Shown: positions 12,426-22,277 of the stretch, in pieces
How the letters are laid out: each line of letters opens with the position of its first letter
Position numbering within the stretch: the stretch's first letter is position 1
Assembly: GCA_021234155.1 (NCBI GenBank)
Contig: JAJEKV010000055.1
Coordinates: forward strand, 2,907,090 to 2,971,089
DNA length: 64,000 nucleotides
Origin: Isoetes taiwanensis
Lineage: Eukaryota > Streptophyta > Lycopodiopsida > Isoetales > Isoetaceae
Reading direction: 5' to 3'
Notes under the pieces: model-generated
Databases searched by the model: none
What the model saw: only the letters and a program-made list of their open reading frames with translations
What the model was told of the DNA's origin: nothing
Position numbers and translations under genes: made by a program

Positions 12426-13701
12426 TGTGGCTTTTCCCATGATTTGAAAAAATCGTATTTTGAGGTACTTTCATTTTTTGGAGGATTCGGTGGACTCCTT
12501 ATCTTTAGCATGCTGGAGGATTATTTTTGGTAGGATCGTCCATGCCTACAGGTGGTGAAGGCATGCATGTAGCTTAAGGATGGATTCAAAGCTCCAAAGT
12601 TTGAGTTAGGGTTTGTTCTGCAGTCCGGTTCATATAATACCTTAATAAGTGAGTGCTTTTTTATGGTCTGTGCGAAATAGTTACTGCATGCTTTCTGGAT
12701 GGAGGACCCTGCTATACCGGTGCTTCAAACAGCCTCTAAAGTAGGCGAGAATGTTTGGATACTGCCAACCTAGGTGACATCTTTCTCTGGTTTTTTGGTT
12801 TTGTTTCCGTCTTATAAAAATGGGTCTTTGAGCTTTGCGAACATTTTAGCTTTGAGAAAACATGTTCAGAGAGAACTGGGTTCTTTCAAATGCTTTAAGA
12901 AAATATACGTCATGGGGAGTTCTTTCCAAATTGTCACGAAAATGCTGTAGCTTTTTTCACAAGATCAATTATTATTTTGACCACAATATTTTCGAGCTGG
13001 GAGGCCATCAGTTCATTGCAAATCTATTGTTTAAATTTGGTTATTTCTCTGGATAAGGCTGGTGTTTTTCACTCGATTATGACTTCATGACACTGCCATA
13101 CCCAGTAGTCTTTCATGCTTTATTTCTTTCTTTCTGCAGGTTTATGCAAATATTATTGTTGCAAGGGCAATATTGTCTGCTTTTTGTTGTTTGTTGCAGC
13201 TAAAGAGCCAATAGAACATGATTTTCTTGGCTCAAAGATAAGGCATTATCATTCTTCTCTTGCCATACAGGTTCCAGGCGTAGATATATTGCAAACATAG
13301 GCTTCAAATAATGGATTTCCTAATATGGATTGCAAAAGTACAGAGTTTTTGTTCTATATAATTGTTTTTGATGAGCTCCATCTTTTCTTACTTAGGACTT
13401 AGGATGTCAATGATTCTGCAGATTGTGTTATGATTTTACTTCACTTTTGTAGAAGCGGACAATTTTTGGATTTACGGCATGCCTTATACGCGATAAGGTA
13501 AATTGCTTTGCTCTGAATTGGATTTCTTATTGTATTTTGGTTACGCCCATGATTTCTTAACTTTCTTTTTTCCACATTGTTCCTGTTACAGCAGAGTTTG
13601 GATGATTCGTACCTCTCTTAACCGCGTTTCAAACCACATAAGCATAAATATTTGCCCAATATTGTCCATATCTATTGTATTTGAATTTAGAATCAATATA
13701 A

Positions 13702-14247
13702 AAGGTCCTTTGACTAATATGTATTTTGAACATTCTGCTGGTTCATTGGCACTTAGATTGCATTATTCATTTTAAACTGGCAGTTGGAAGTCTACTGATC
13801 ATTTCTTGGATTTTTGGGCAAAATTAAATCTTAACCACTTCACTGGAATGTGCAGGTAGATCCAATGCAAAGCTTTTCTTAAATTCTTATCTTTTTGTCC
13901 TGTAGCTTTCAGATTCACATTCTTAATTGCTTAACCTATTTCTGTCACTGTTGCAATAGGTATGAAGGAAGTATAAGGTCCTTTGACTAATATGTATTTT
14001 GAACATTCTGCAGGTTCATTGGCACTTAGGTTGCATTATTCATTTCAAACTGGCAGTTGGAAGTCTACTGATCATTTCTTGGATTTTTGGGCAAAATTAA
14101 ATCTTAACCTCTTCACTGGAATGTGCAGATAGATCCAATGCAAAGCTTTTCTTAAATTCTTATCTTTTTGTCCTGTAGCTTTCAGATTCACATTCTTAAT
14201 TGCTTAACCTATTTCTGTCACTGTTGCAATAGGTATGAAGGAAGGTG
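13702..14247. repeat. Recent 273-bp tandem duplication
   Basis: A 273-bp unit starting AAGGTCCTTTGACTAATATG is present twice in direct tandem (13702-13974 and 13975-14247) with only a handful of mismatches. Each copy contains AG- and GT-bounded segments that might be splice signals, and a short open frame (GSLALRLHYSF...) that I cannot assign. The near-identity suggests a young unequal-exchange or replication-slip event. Confidence 0.85.
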
Positions 14248-14335
14248 AAGGTGTAAATGGTTGTTGGTAGAGTTTCAGTAAGAAAAATCGTAACAGAGGT
14301 GAGCTTCGATATTCTGGGCTTTTGCTTATGGCTGG

Positions 14336-14593
14336 GTGCTTATGGTGATGTTGTGCAATATTAAGATCAAGATGCTACTTACAAGTGGTGGGTTGGTGGA
14401 TTTGCTTGGACAAAATATTTGTTCTTTCAAAGCATATTGCAAGGATTCATGTGGTGTTGAATATTGGTCTGCAATGAATAAGTATTGGAGGACTGCATTT
14501 GACAACTTTCGATGGAGAGATACTATTGTCGTTATTCCAAATGTAAAAGTTTCTGATATTTGTTCATATTACTCCCATTCAAGTGCAAGGTAA
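14336..14593 (+). CDS. Unidentified 85-codon open frame
   Basis: The open frame includes SGGLVDLLGQNICSFK and WRTAFDNFRWRDTIVVIP, and overlaps a second equally plausible frame on the same strand. No domain is recognised. The 3' end reads into AAGGTAATT, a weak donor-like sequence. It follows the 273-bp tandem duplication and may be an exon of a lost gene. I give it only because it is the longest frame in an otherwise empty stretch. Confidence 0.15.
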   Translation: MLMVMLCNIKIKMLLTSGGLVDLLGQNICSFKAYCKDSCGVEYWSAMNKYWRTAFDNFRWRDTIVVIPNVKVSDICSYYSHSSAR

Positions 14594-15104
14594 TTATTTA
14601 TCTTTATTTTATGTCATTTTTAATCCCAGGCACGTGTACGGGTCATTTCCAATGTTATTAGGAAATGCCCATGGCAGCTGCATCAAGCATTTTCCTATAT
14701 ATATGATTCATTACTTATGTCTTTTACTCATATTGTCATCTTGATATTGAATTTACAGCAACTATATTTGTTATTGTGATCTTTCTGCATAGTTTGGGGC
14801 AATTAGATGCATGTTTCATTTCTACTTTAGTGCGCTCCAAACAGCGGAATGTTAACCTGATTTTTTGCCTTACTGTGCTGTGGACATTTGAACCTGATTT
14901 TTTGCCATACTATGCTGCAGACATTTGAAGGATTGATTAGTTTAAGTAGAGAACAGAATAATATATTCATTATTATAATAGTGTAAAATGTATGAAGGCA
15001 TAAAATTCTAAAAAAGCATCAGTTGCCCCCTCTTCATCAGGATAACAACGCATGGCAAGTTAGTCCTATTGCTTTCCTTTCTTTATGTATATGATGATAC
15101 TTTT

Positions 15105-15246
15105 GTAAGAATATCATTTATGTATGTGATTTCAAATTTTTACTCTTTACTAGAAAATGTATACGAAGCAGGATCGTAAGAATATCATTTATATATGTGA
15201 TTCTAAAATTTTACCTTTGTACTAGAAAATGTATAAGAAGCAGGAT
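15105..15246. repeat. 71-bp tandem repeat, two copies
   Basis: The unit beginning GTAAGAATATCATTTAT and ending in GAAGCAGGATC occurs at 15105-15175 and 15176-15246 with a few differences. It lies inside the presumed body of the Helitron ending at 15755. Confidence 0.75.
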
Positions 15247-15299
15247 CTCAAGACTTATATTGTTCATGAGATAATACATCTTCCTATGTTAAAAGGATG

Positions 15300-15755
15300 A
15301 TGCATGCTACAATGATGATACATGCTTCAACCTTATAATGATTCCCCAATGATATTTCCCACAATGATATTTCATATGCTTCAACTTTCTCCTATTACAT
15401 GTTTAAGCAAAGAACACCTCATGTACAAAAGATCGTGGTATCAATTTGCATGGTTTCTTTTGAAAGTGAAAAGATACATCATGCACATCCCAGATTCTTT
15501 GTTACATGTAAATTATAATAGAAAAGCACGCATTTTCTTTCAACATGCCACCCATCTACACATCACGTTCAAATTAAGTAGATGCTTTAAGCTCCAATAT
15601 AGTTGCAACACTCAAAGCTCGACTACCAAAATAAACGTTACCATGAGATTTTCTATCATTTCAATTATATATTCGATTTCTTAAATGTGTGTTGGAACAT
15701 CACGTATTTCAATAGGACATATTTATGTCCGGCAACGCCGGGCACCCATTACTAG
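15300..15755 (+). mobile_element. Helitron, 3' end at 15755 (5' end not located)
   Basis: The 3' terminus shows the classic structure: a GC hairpin with arms CCGGC and GCCGG around AAC (15729-15741), about 10 nt, then CTAG followed by host T at 15756. This matches the rolling-circle Helitron ends common in plants, which insert between A and T without target duplication. The listed left border is arbitrary: the TC start was not identified and the element may reach further left. No RepHel protein is visible, so it is non-autonomous or truncated. Confidence 0.65.
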
Positions 15756-16059
15756 TATCTTTGAATTTGAGAGAGGTGTTTATTCTTCTGCTATGAGTCT
15801 AACCCAGGACTCTAGGAGACGTTACCTTTGTGTTGTATTAGTCTAGCATGCTGGTTGGGAATGGCTAAAAGCTATTGCTTTCAGCTCATTTGAAGCAAGT
15901 ATGTGATGCAAAGTGTTATTTTTTGGAGCATGTCAAATTTGCCAGGCAAAATAACAACCAATCCAGACATTGCAGGGTGGAGATGGAAGTTATTTAGAAA
16001 AACATGGAGACATTGTAAAGTATGCCATTTGAGACCTTTGTTGATCCGAAGAGTGAAGT

Positions 16060-16370
16060 TGAAGCTTGTTGGTGGAGTCAAATCCAAAACTGAATAAAGG
16101 TTTAAGAAAAGGTTTCAATATGACATTGTTGTGGGGAGTACATTTGTTGATGTATGCTAAATGTGAAAGTACAGAAGGGGCTTGAGATGTCTTTTATATA
16201 TTATCTTATCAGGATGTAGTAGCTTGGAATGCAATAATTTTTTGGTATGCCCAGCATGGAAAAAGTTGTGTTGCACTTGTGTATGTTGAGAATTTGTAAA
16301 ACTAGGGATTAGAGACAAACAGAGTCACATATTTCTGAGTATTACGAAAGCTTCTAGTGTCGTTTGAGCT
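16060..16370 (+). pseudogene. PPR (PLS-class) pseudogene fragment
   Basis: Across two frames the segment reads GFQYDIVVGST, then LMYAKCESTEGA, DVFYILSYQDVVAWNAII, FWYAQHGKSCVAL and, after stops, NRVTYF. This is the usual alternation of land-plant organellar PPR proteins (MYAKCG...A..VF...RDVV.WNAMI.GYAQHG..EAL...P+.VTF). Several stops and at least one frameshift break it. The parent type edits or processes organelle RNA. Confidence 0.7.
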
Positions 16371-16463
16371 CAAGTCTCATGGAATGAGCTATTGCTCATC
16401 TTCTTATAGTGTTTCATATTTCATTGGTAGCTCAATAACATTCCAATAATTAATCATAGTAAT

Positions 16464-17215
16464 ATGGTTCTTCTCAACAGTAGTATTGGGGTCTGCCAGG
16501 GATGGCCACTCTATCCAATATTGTTTGGCCTCTATATTGATCAATTGAAATGGTGGCTTGTTGAACACATGGGTGACAGAGCACAAGTTGTGCAACAGAT
16601 TATTAGGCAGCTCTTAGCCTATACCTCGGACCACATGCAATGTCATCTAGATGCCCTGGATGTTTTCTGCCAGACCACTAGTTAGCGGGTTAATTTGACC
16701 AAGAGTAAGGTGTTGTTTACCTCATCTTCGCGCCAGCCAAAGCTTTCTTCCTTCACTTATTAGGGCAAAATGTGGAGATAACACCCACCTACAAGAATGG
16801 GTATAGAGCTTTCTTCCAACAAATATTGGAACACTTCTATTCAGTTATGAGTGACAGCCTTGGTTGCCCCAATCAGAAGCCTTTGTATGTTGAACTCCAT
16901 ACCGTATCCAAATGGCAATTACTAAATACACAAAATGTCCAATCCTATTATCTTCGCTTGATGTAGATATCTATAGGGTCTAAAATCAAAACTTACACAT
17001 GGCTGAAATTGCTTCATCACCCGAGTGGACACAGGAGCGGGAGATTTTAGTCACATTGAATTGAAACAAAGGAGAAGCATGCTAAATAGATCTTTTCTTC
17101 CTTACGCTATATTTTTACTTCAAAGTAGTGGCGTTTCAAGCTTCGTAGTTTAATGCCATACGATACACTAAGGATTTTATAATTTAATAACACATGGCAC
17201 TTTAAGGGTTTGATA
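16464..17215 (+). mobile_element. LINE (non-LTR retrotransposon) reverse-transcriptase fragment
   Basis: The frame SIGVCQGWPLYPILFGLYID is RT motif B (normally QGCPLSPTLFGLYID). It is followed by LDALDVFCQTTS, then RVNLTKSK and FTSSSRQPK, typical of a plant LINE RT; thumb-region traces (MGIELSSNK) follow. The YADD-type catalytic motif is decayed (LLAYTSD) and stops interrupt the frame. The fragment starts abruptly and runs up to the Helitron border at 17229. Its relatedness to the LINE at 29 kb is low, so it is a different clade. Confidence 0.75.
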
Positions 17216-19350
17216 TATGACATATATACTAGAAACGCGTGCCCGGCGATGCCGGGCATGGTTGTGGACTTGGGGAATAGATGGATGTATTAGGTCTTGT
17301 AAATGCAATTGTCTTTGTAGATTATGCTAAATGGGAAGTTTTTATGGCTTAGGAATGCCGAGAAATACCCTTGGGTGCATGGTAGGAATAATAGAATGCA
17401 TGTTCTAAAATAGATTGGGTAATGGAATGCATAGACTTTAGGGTATTGAATAGGTATTTGGGGCGAGTATATGGGATGTAAAGTTAGATTTATATGTTAA
17501 TGCAAGGCTTACTACAACTTTGTATTTTCATAAAAAGGAGAGAGCTTATTTTTCATTACGCGTAGTCATGCTGATCGATGTAGCGCATCCAATTTCGCTA
17601 AAAAATATGTATGCAATGTCAAGACGTGGATATCTATCATTGCATTATTCATCCATGAGATGCATATTACATCCTCTTAGTTCTTTCATAATTCATGATG
17701 ACGATGATATTTAACCCTAATGTCGCTGCTTTTTATTCCTTCAAACCTTAATTCTAAACCAATGGGTATTAGTGGATGTGTCTTGATTTGATAGATCTTA
17801 AATATTCCATTGATGTATTTAGATGATAGTAAACCCTACAACCAAATTTCATAAACACACAACCATAAGTTTTGGCTCTTCCATTTGTTGTCTATAAGAT
17901 AGAGGTGTATCTTGTGCATGCAGCACTATAGGGTATATTAGACACAACCTTTGTGCGCTTAATTCCTAATAATTTTGTTATCAACATGTGCTGTTTGTGA
18001 GTATCTTGTACAAATAAATTACGCAATTGCCTCTTTTGTGCGTTTACTTAAATTTGTGCTACGTTTATTGCCAATGTGAGTTCTTTGCGATTATCTTATA
18101 GAAATGGCGTGTGCAATTGTGTTTGTCGTGATTAAGCCCAAATTACAATTATGAGAAAATTACAATCAGTCAAAGGGAAGTTGAATCATAATAATAAGCA
18201 TTTTTATTGAAAACGTTATCATGCAAAGTCTACACAATTCAGCAGCTTGCATAATAAATAGTATCTCTGCCTTCATTATGCAAAGCCTTGATAAGATTTA
18301 AGTGATGCAAATACAACGCTTAAATTGAAAAATCAAAAGAAGAAAGAATAAAAGTTGTAGTTATTCCTTGTAGAATCAAAGCATTATTCTAATTGTAACT
18401 TCTACCCTTACGCACATGCGTCGAACAATTCAAGAGGACATTGTGACATTCATAACATAATGCCACAATGTATCAGCATGCCATTATAAGTCCAGTATTT
18501 GACTTCTTAAATACTCCCTAGTATTAAGATCTTCAATATGATTCTGAATGGTTGGAAATTCAAACGCACATATGTGAGCTACTGTGGGCTCTATCACTAT
18601 TATTGTATAAAGAGAGCTGCACATTATTACCTTCAATATCCCACCAAATTGTTCAACATCTTCCAAAATTGGACTCCATTTCCATTGCTCTGAATTTATA
18701 AATACTACATATGTATATGCCAAGGCGTTGAAAATGATTAGAAATCTTTCACCCTAGTTCCTAATCAAAATCTGAAATGTGGAAGCCTTAATCAATAAAC
18801 AGGCCAGATGGCATGAAACCCCGGTTCTTGATTGATTCCTGAACTTGATTAACATACATGAAGCCAAACAATGATAGAATAAAGAGAATAGCATGCAAAA
18901 GCCCCAGTCATGGCGAAAAGCCCCCATCATCTGTTCGTATTTGCAGATGCAGGCCACACTTAATGATAACCTTAACTATAATCGACAACATTTTGCATGT
19001 TTACATCTAAGATACATGAGGTAAGCATCGTTGGTGGAAGGCAGCCTCATCGCAATAAAAACAAATAATAAAACAGGGGGATTAGGATTCTAAAACTTCC
19101 TATACATGAGAGCAAGTCCATTGCACCTTCTTATAATGATAAAGCCATTGTTGCCATCCTGGCCACCTGCAGGAAACCTTTACCAGATCTGCATAACACA
19201 AATGTTCAACCTTTATGTAAGGAGTAGGCACTGCAAAGCATCAAAACGTTGCAGCTACATTGGAAAACTCTGCTAAGATAAATGCATTGGAAAACTCTGT
19301 TTAACGAAACCATTAGAAAACTCTCCCAACCAAATTAAACAGAAACTTAC

Positions 19351-19949
19351 TGCAAAAACTCAATGGTGTCACCTTCTGCCTTCCGCAGCTCGACCATAAA
19401 AGAAAAATGGCCCAACTTCGAACACCTGAATTCAAATTAAGCATGCAGTTTTAAGATATCCAATCAAATTTAGCAATTTTTAAGATACCCAATCAAGTTT
19501 ACATTGACATACAAAATGTAATACCTCTGTACAGATCGAAAGATGGCACCTCCTACCAGTTTTTGCCCCTAGCAACCTCATCTAAAAACCATACACATAA
19601 GTCAATACATGTTAAAAATAACCTGAGTCATAAATAAGCCCATTCCTCACCTTAGAATTTGCTTTTGAGTACTAAAACCAAGGGGTTTGCAGTTTCTTCA
19701 ATCTTTCATATTATTTCTTTGGTCATGCATCTAATGTAAAATGGGTTTCCAGCTTAGATCTTCCCTATAATCACCACAAATGGAATTCATCTTTATTGAT
19801 AAGCTACCATAAAACTTGCATAAAGAGACTTGTTGCTTACCTGTTGCTTTTCGAATAGACCAGAGAGATCTAGCCTTGAAAACATTGAAATAAGCTCAAA
19901 AGTGTTTACAGTATTGACAATTCTCCTCCTTGTCCAGCATTGCCATGTG
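19351..19949 (-). pseudogene. CIPK (CBL-interacting protein kinase) C-terminal fragment
   Basis: Three spliced-looking minus-strand exons: 19949-19841 reads NTFELISMFSRLDLSGLFEK, the NAF motif that binds calcineurin-B-like calcium sensors; 19581-19525 reads MRLLGAKTGRRCHLSICTE; 19425-19351 reads VFEVGPFFF and, after a frameshift, MVELRKAEGDTIEFLQ, the PPI region that binds PP2C phosphatases. Borders carry AG and GT. The exon normally between the first two (TRFTS...) and the N-terminal kinase domain are absent, so it cannot make a kinase. It looks like an intron-bearing genomic copy, not a retrocopy. Confidence 0.7.
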
Positions 19950-20049
19950 CTGAAATACATGCAATTCATGTCAATAAACTTGATTGTTGATATTTTTAAA
20001 TGCTTGACTGGCTACAACCAAGCATAAAATAACAATAGTTCCTCTGAAA

Positions 20050-20130
20050 TCAAAATTAATACACTCACAATGGCTCTCCAACATGCAAGATGTTGTCGTA
20101 TGAGGTCCAGTTTCATCATTCTCCTGCCCA
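20050..20130 (-). other. Unassigned exon-like segment between CIPK and EXO1 fragments
   Basis: After a good acceptor (TCTGGGCAG) the minus strand reads RMMKLDLIRQHLACWRAI and reaches a donor (GTGAGTG). I do not recognise it. It may be a decayed EXO1 exon or a third captured gene piece. Confidence 0.25.
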
Positions 20131-20226
20131 GAATATGAAAATGAAATAAATAAGAAAGATGTTTCGCAAAAGCCAAACCATATGTACTCATTGTCCATAC
20201 AAAAATAGAAGAAAAGAAACACATAC

Positions 20227-20322
20227 TTGAATTATCATGCGTAGAAACCAGTATGTGTGCCCATTTTACTCCAATACCATGGGCTGAAGGAAGAAAGTCG
20301 CATCCAGATAGAACAAATATAC
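20227..20322 (-). pseudogene. EXO1-like: EXO1/XPG-family nuclease exon fragment
   Basis: A single minus-strand exon, bounded by TTTTGCAG and GTATGTG, reads IFVLSGCDFLPSAHGIGVKW then AHILVST. This is the SGCDYL.S..GIG.KRA.. helix-hairpin block of the XPG/FEN family, closest from memory to EXO1 (5'-3' exonuclease in mismatch repair and resection). The catalytic acidic residues lie in other exons that are not found. Exon-like segments further right on the same strand (about 20525-20640, 20670-20820 and 20840-20900) have splice borders but no recognised match. Confidence 0.6.
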
Positions 20323-21602
20323 CTGCAAAATGAATATTTGAACAATCATCCAAAGCTCACAGATGTAACACGGGAGTATGAAGGGAACAATTATGAAATG
20401 TTGACTGGCACTTTAAAACCTGGGAAAAATATAAAATATCAGAACAAAATCACCACATGCACAATGAAGCAGGCCCAAAACTAAGAGAATCCTGGAACAT
20501 TGAAGCAGAAGCGAAATGCAAAGATATTAATCTCCAGTGGTTACCTAAAGAAAGCACTGCTTGAAGCAGTTGATTCACTGGCTCCGAAAACCCTATGTCT
20601 GGACATCAAAAGACTTTGCCACTCAGCTGCAACAAACTCAGCTCAAAATCAAATGCATTTCTTGCAAAACAAAATGGAAAAGAGGAACATTTACCTGCTT
20701 CTAGAACGAAAGACAAAGAATCATACAGCCAATTGCAGAAAAATGCTGGAAACCCTGAGACCAAATTGCATGATATTTGAAGGATGTGCGCCTGAAGCTG
20801 CCACGTTATTTTTCTGCGGCATGGTTGCAGAAAACGTTTTACCTTGAAGCTTCAACCCATTGAAGCATCTGTCCGTTCCTATCTGGGCTCTAACACCTGC
20901 AAGCAAATAACCAACAGAGAAATCAGCTTAAAAGCCTTCTTTTATACACCAAACGAAAAAACACATCTGACAGCTTGCAGAGAGGTCCAAATCCATTTCG
21001 AAAGAAATATTACCTGGAAAAACCATGTCCCATTTGCAAGGATGTGGGAAAACCGAGTGTTGTCGGAGAAGCTGTTGATGTATTCAAGCTTGAAAACTTG
21101 AACCAACGAACCTTCTAGGCATTCGTTGCAAGATTTTGTCTAAATCCCTAAACAACATTTTGCATTGTCTTTCAAGAAGACCTTCAAATAACAATTTCTG
21201 CTGAAGCTGCCAGGTATGGCAGCGCTTGCATTTGAAGTATATGCACAAATAAATACGCTATCAGACCTTCCGCTATGAATCTGGTAAATGTGTGTTGGAG
21301 CTCCGAGCTGGCCATGGAATGAAGGAGCCGGATAATCCACGCTGAGCAAAGAAAAACGTCTGCACTGAAAAACGGGCGGAAGGAAAATTTTGCAGAAGAC
21401 GAAACAATGAAACTTCTAAAGCTTTGAAAGTTAGATCATTTGTTGAGATCGCTGGGACATCTGAGCTTGTGCATTGGCTATCACGGAGGACCTCCATCGC
21501 CCAGAAGGAGCTATTGCTGACGAACCTTTACCTCATGTTTGAAATAGAGCGGACTAAAAGGAAAATGTGCCGCAAGGGGGAAAAATGGTATTTTACGGGA
21601 AA

Positions 21603-21636
21603 GGGAACGCCGCATGCGTCTGCACATGCGGCGTTC
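21603..21636. repeat. GC-rich 34-nt hairpin
   Basis: Perfect 13-bp arms, GGAACGCCGCATG and its reverse complement, flank an 8-nt loop. The arms are far GC-richer than their surroundings. No flanking CTAG or target duplication was found, so it is not an obvious Helitron end. Confidence 0.7.
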
Positions 21637-21828
21637 CGGCACACATACCAACACCTTCCCATTTTAAAAAAGAAGATACTATCTAGACATATATAAAGCA
21701 GTTTCATTTTTTCTGTCTGCCTAAAAAAAATCTTTATTTTCTCCCCGTCGTTAATCAATTGTGTTTGAATTTGTTTGTGAAATCCGAAAACCACATGTGC
21801 GGCAAGATGAACCGGGCAATATGTTGGG

Positions 21829-21882
21829 GCCGCCATAGCTGGGCATCCTCTATAAAAACAATTCTATTCTATTCTATTCTTT
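21829..21882 (+). repeat. Stem-loop/pentanucleotide-tail repeat, copy A
   Basis: A CCATAG...CTATAAAAAC block is followed by (ATTCT)3. It matches the copies at 26832, 36865, 49865 and 25440 (reverse) in order and spacing, though its stem part is the most diverged. It ends about 50 bp before the ATG of the PAN-domain relic and supplies a TATA-like CTATAAAAA. Confidence 0.55.
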
Positions 21883-21931
21883 TGGGGCTCGATTTAGGGC
21901 TTCAGATCCGTGGCACTTTAAGTTTCCAGCT

Positions 21932-22277
21932 ATGGCATACGTTTGGCGCTTCAATCTTCCGGCGCTCCTTATCGTTTTGTTCGTTCTTCGACCTTCTCTG
22001 GTGGCCTCTTCTTGCCATAGCTCTTCCTCCGTGGAAACATTTTCAGGTGTGGATTTTTTTTCCACAGGATAAATTGTGGAGCCTTGCCGGCCAATTAACA
22101 GAGAAAAAATGTGTTTTGGAATGTCTGAAAGATTGTTCTTGCATTGGAGTTGTGCACAGAAGAGATACCATGTCCTGTTCTGTCACAGATCAGGCTCCTG
22201 AATTGAATGCTTTTTCTGCTGCAAATGAAGTGAGTTTTATAAGGATGGAACATGCAAATCGAAGGGTATTGCAGTGA
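21932..22277 (+). pseudogene. G-type-lectin receptor-like relic: signal peptide plus PAN-like domain
   Basis: An ATG at 21932 starts a good signal peptide (MAYVWRFNLPALLIVLFVL...VASS). In a second frame the sequence continues KLWSLAGQLTEKKCVLECLK, DCSCIGVVHRR, CSVTDQAPELNAF and ANEVSFIRMEH, then stops. The Cys spacing (C...CL.DCSC...C) and the final EVSFI resemble the PAN/apple domain of S-locus-type receptor kinases. The frames are offset and only a 19-21 nt GT-AG gap separates them, too short for an intron, so it is probably broken. No lectin or kinase domain follows in an obvious form. Confidence 0.5.

Larger units (their letters stand above)
10752..13700. other. Non-coding upstream region of the helicase with degenerate repeats
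   Basis: No conserved gene is visible. The stretch holds the helicase 5' flank, a short hairpin near 10974-11003 (CCCAGTG...CACTGGG), a LINE-like scrap (11690-11960) and a pair of diverged 120-bp direct repeats (11975-12105 and 12300-12425). A few possible exons with splice-like borders near 13200-13270 and 14340-14590 match nothing I know. Confidence 0.5.
17229..21100 (-). mobile_element. Helitron in minus orientation, 3' end at 17229, carrying host-gene fragments (right limit inferred)
   Basis: On the minus strand GCCCGGC-ATC-GCCGGGC forms a hairpin (plus 17241-17257), then 8 nt, then CTAG followed by T: a Helitron 3' end whose body extends to the right. Its termini resemble those of the Helitron at 15755. 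Within the next 3-4 kb, on the same strand, lie exon-intron fragments of a CIPK kinase and an EXO1-like nuclease, as expected of gene-capturing Helitrons. The 5' TC end was not found, so the right border and ownership of the fragments are inference. No Rep-helicase is seen. Confidence 0.5.

Noticed and set aside
15322-15684. 120-codon plus-strand frame
   Set aside because: It sits in the body of a non-autonomous Helitron and has low-complexity composition without any Rep or helicase motif.
21759-21930. Upstream extension of the PAN-domain open frame
   Set aside because: It crosses the pentanucleotide repeat and a TATA-like stretch and has no protein-like composition; the ATG at 21932 in another frame gives a better signal peptide.
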